Source of the DNA: Gleimia coleocanis DSM 15436
Lineage (GTDB): Bacteria; Actinomycetota; Actinomycetes; Actinomycetales; Actinomycetaceae
DNA: 64,000 nucleotides
Assembly (NCBI RefSeq): GCF_000159015.1
Contig: NZ_DS999540.1
Coordinates: 154,137-218,136 of the forward strand
Direction of reading: 5' to 3'
A model generated the notes under the pieces. The model was not told where the DNA came from, did not search any database, and saw only the letters and a program-made list of their open reading frames with translations. Positions 62,784 through 64,000 of this stretch are shown piece after piece; the stretch's first letter is position 1; each line of letters starts with the position of its first letter. A program made the position numbers and the translations under genes.

Positions 62784-63716
62784 TCAGGAAAACTTGTGTT
62801 CGCATTTAGTGCAGGTGCTAGCCTTAGCGCGTGCACGACGCAGGAAGGCAGGGAATACGAAGAGTAGGTAAAGTGCCCAGGCGGTTACTTCTAACCAAGT
62901 CATCATTGGGGTGAAGCCGATGGTGCCTTTGAGGAAAGTTGCCAGGGCGCTGTCGGGAGAAATCGTGTCTTGTAGGTCAAATGCCCAACCGAATGGGTAG
63001 GCAGCACCCCAGTATGGGATTTGTGTGAAGAAACCTACCAGAACTTCGCCGGTACGGAAATCAGTTGGAGTAATGGGTGCGCCTGAAAATGGGCCGGGAA
63101 GAATGCGGGCTTCTTGCAGGTCGTGGATACCGTAGGCAAGGATTCCGGCGGCAACGATAACAAGGAATCCGACAGTCCAGGTGAAGAAGGTGCGGAGGTT
63201 GAGCCGGACCAGTCCTCGGTACGCTAAGTAGCCAAGGAATACAGAAATGATTATTCCCACGAGGGCGCCAATTAATGCTGCTGGCTGTAATGCCCATCCC
63301 CACAGTAGCAGCGTGGTTTCTATACCTTCACGTCCGACTGAAACGAAAGCAATTAGTGCCATGGAGAGGGCGAAGCGTTCACCCTTTAGTGCTTTGTGAG
63401 CTGATTCTTCAATCTCGTTTTTGAGGTTTGCGCCTAGTTTCAGAAGCCAGAATACCATCCAAGTGATCATGGCAACCGCTAGTAGGGACATTCCCCCACC
63501 GATGATTTCTTGGGATTCGAATGAGAGTTTTTGGCTACCGAAAGTGAAGAGGGCTCCTAATAGGAGGGATAGTGCGACTGCGATGGCTACGCCCCAGCCG
63601 AGTGGGCGGATTGCTTCAGTTCGGTTTTCTTTTTTCGCGAATGCTACTAGGATGCCGATGATGAGGGCTGCTTCCAAGCCTTCACGAAGACCGATTAAAA
63701 ATGAAGCAAAAAACAT
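62784..63716 (-). CDS. efeU: EfeU ferrous-iron permease (FTR1 family)
   Basis: 310 residues, seven membrane helices. The two REGLE-type motifs are LIGLREGLEAALIIGIL (residues ~7-20) and SVGREGIETTLLLWG (~125-140), which carry iron in Ftr1/EfeU. The C-terminus ends with CTKCEHKF, an unusual Cys-x2-Cys-x-His tail. First gene of efeUOB, under a DtxR/IdeR-type operator. Confidence 0.94.
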   Translation of the reverse strand: MFFASFLIGLREGLEAALIIGILVAFAKKENRTEAIRPLGWGVAIAVALSLLLGALFTFGSQKLSFESQEIIGGGMSLLAVAMITWMVFWLLKLGANLKNEIEESAHKALKGERFALSMALIAFVSVGREGIETTLLLWGWALQPAALIGALVGIIISVFLGYLAYRGLVRLNLRTFFTWTVGFLVIVAAGILAYGIHDLQEARILPGPFSGAPITPTDFRTGEVLVGFFTQIPYWGAAYPFGWAFDLQDTISPDSALATFLKGTIGFTPMMTWLEVTAWALYLLFVFPAFLRRARAKASTCTKCEHKFS

Positions 63717-63759
63717 TTATTTAAACCTATTTCATTTTAAAGTTCTATGCTCAACCAGA

Positions 63760-63778
63760 TTAGGCTAAGCTAACCTAA
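63760..63778. promoter_or_regulatory. DtxR/IdeR iron box of the efeUOB operon
   Basis: TTAGGCTAAGCTAACCTAA closely matches the 19-bp consensus for DtxR/IdeR (TTAGGTTAGSCTAACCTAA), two differences. It overlaps the predicted transcript start, so Fe-loaded repressor would shut the operon. Confidence 0.85.
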
Positions 63779-63781
63779 ATA

Positions 63782-63811
63782 AGTCTATTTTTATGGTTTC
63801 TTACTTGTCAA
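63782..63811 (-). promoter_or_regulatory. Promoter of efeUOB
   Basis: On the minus strand, perfect TTGACA (63811-63806), 18-bp spacer, TAGACT (63787-63782). The predicted start near 63775 falls inside the iron box. Confidence 0.65.
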
Positions 63812-63899
63812 TCTACCGGCAACTTTATCCCATGAAATAAACGTTTATGACAAATAGTCAGTTAAAGACAGAGGTATTTCGCAAAACCTTCTTTCCTTA

Positions 63900-64000
63900 A
63901 ACGCGCGAATACGAGTTCCCGCGCAGGGAAAACGCAGGAACTGCAACTCGCACGCAGAGAAAACGCCGGAGTTGCGACTCGCACGCAGGGAAAACGCGGG
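63900..64000 (+). repeat. 31-bp intergenic repeat array, locus G (continues beyond window)
   Basis: Four units at 63901, 63932, 63963 and 63994, exactly 31 bp apart, in the same orientation as the other loci. The last is cut by the window edge, so the array is longer than seen here. Confidence 0.8.

Noticed and set aside
990..63267. Chi or KOPS interpretation of CGAGGGCG
   Set aside because: 14 copies on each strand; those elements are strand-biased along a replichore.
63900..64000. CRISPR array
   Set aside because: Units are directly tandem at 31 bp with no unique spacers, are themselves palindromic, and no cas genes are near.

Overview
The window looks like a chromosomal segment of a low-to-mid GC actinobacterium, most likely a member of the Actinomycetaceae. 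This is an inference from gene content and order, not a database result. Diagnostic genes are SepH, DUF3159/DUF3710/DUF4193/DUF3043 proteins, a DUF7455 zinc protein, an HrdB/SigA-type sigma factor, a PknL-like PASTA kinase beside its Rv2175c-type DNA-binding partner, class II DAHP synthase and a PPi-type phosphofructokinase. The order of 1-21.8 kb strongly resembles the conserved Rv2689c-Rv2703 and Rv2173-Rv2176 neighbourhoods of Mycobacterium and the hrdB-parE-parC region of Streptomyces, recalled from general knowledge. No rRNA, tRNA, CRISPR array, insertion sequence or prophage was found.

Layout. 1-8.7 kb: an RNA uracil methyltransferase (cut by the window edge), an APC-type permease with a Usp-like tail, two TrkA potassium-channel regulators, a leftward housekeeping cluster (DUF4193, DUF3710, OB-fold, DUF3159), sepH and a phosphodiesterase-like enzyme. 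8.8-17.6 kb: topoisomerase IV (parC, parE), two tandem acetyltransferases, a small zinc protein and the principal sigma factor. 17.7-21.8 kb: UspA, a polyprenyl diphosphate synthase, the Rv2175c-like protein and the PASTA kinase. 21.8-26.3 kb: an accessory sugar-type module (sulfatase, LacI regulator, MFS transporter) next to a gene-poor stretch. 26.3-35.7 kb: metabolism and maintenance (DAHP synthase, PFK, acyltransferase, exonuclease, receiver-like protein, FKBP lipoprotein, ErpA, glycerate-kinase-like protein, M20 dipeptidase, DUF3043). 36-50.4 kb: RtcB ligase, PyrD, a SpoU methyltransferase, a DUF559 protein flanked by direct repeats, a HAD enzyme, MetS/MetP-type transporter, DeoD, a DUF45 protease, uridine kinase, DUF4862, a PH-like protein, Kbl/Tdh threonine degradation and pyroglutamyl peptidase. 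50.4-59.7 kb: an accessory island of orphan genes, containing a leftward four-gene run (DUF4375/DMP19-like, DUF4241-like, SWIM zinc finger, 1079-residue helical protein) facing an ADP-ribosylglycohydrolase. 60.1-63.7 kb: the EfeUOB iron-uptake operon behind a DtxR/IdeR iron box.

The two most striking DNA-level signals are not genes. First, the octamer CGAGGGCG occurs 28 times by eye (14 on each strand), mostly inside genes and in different reading frames, where about two would be expected by chance; this behaves like a DNA-uptake or other genome-signature word. Second, a 31-bp-period repeat family with an internal palindrome occupies at least seven intergenic loci, always in the same orientation on the + strand. 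Two of its arrays form 85-bp direct repeats (80/85 identical by eye) around the DUF559 gene. The best candidate for an undescribed protein system is the SWIM/1079-residue pair with its DUF4241 and DMP19-like companions.
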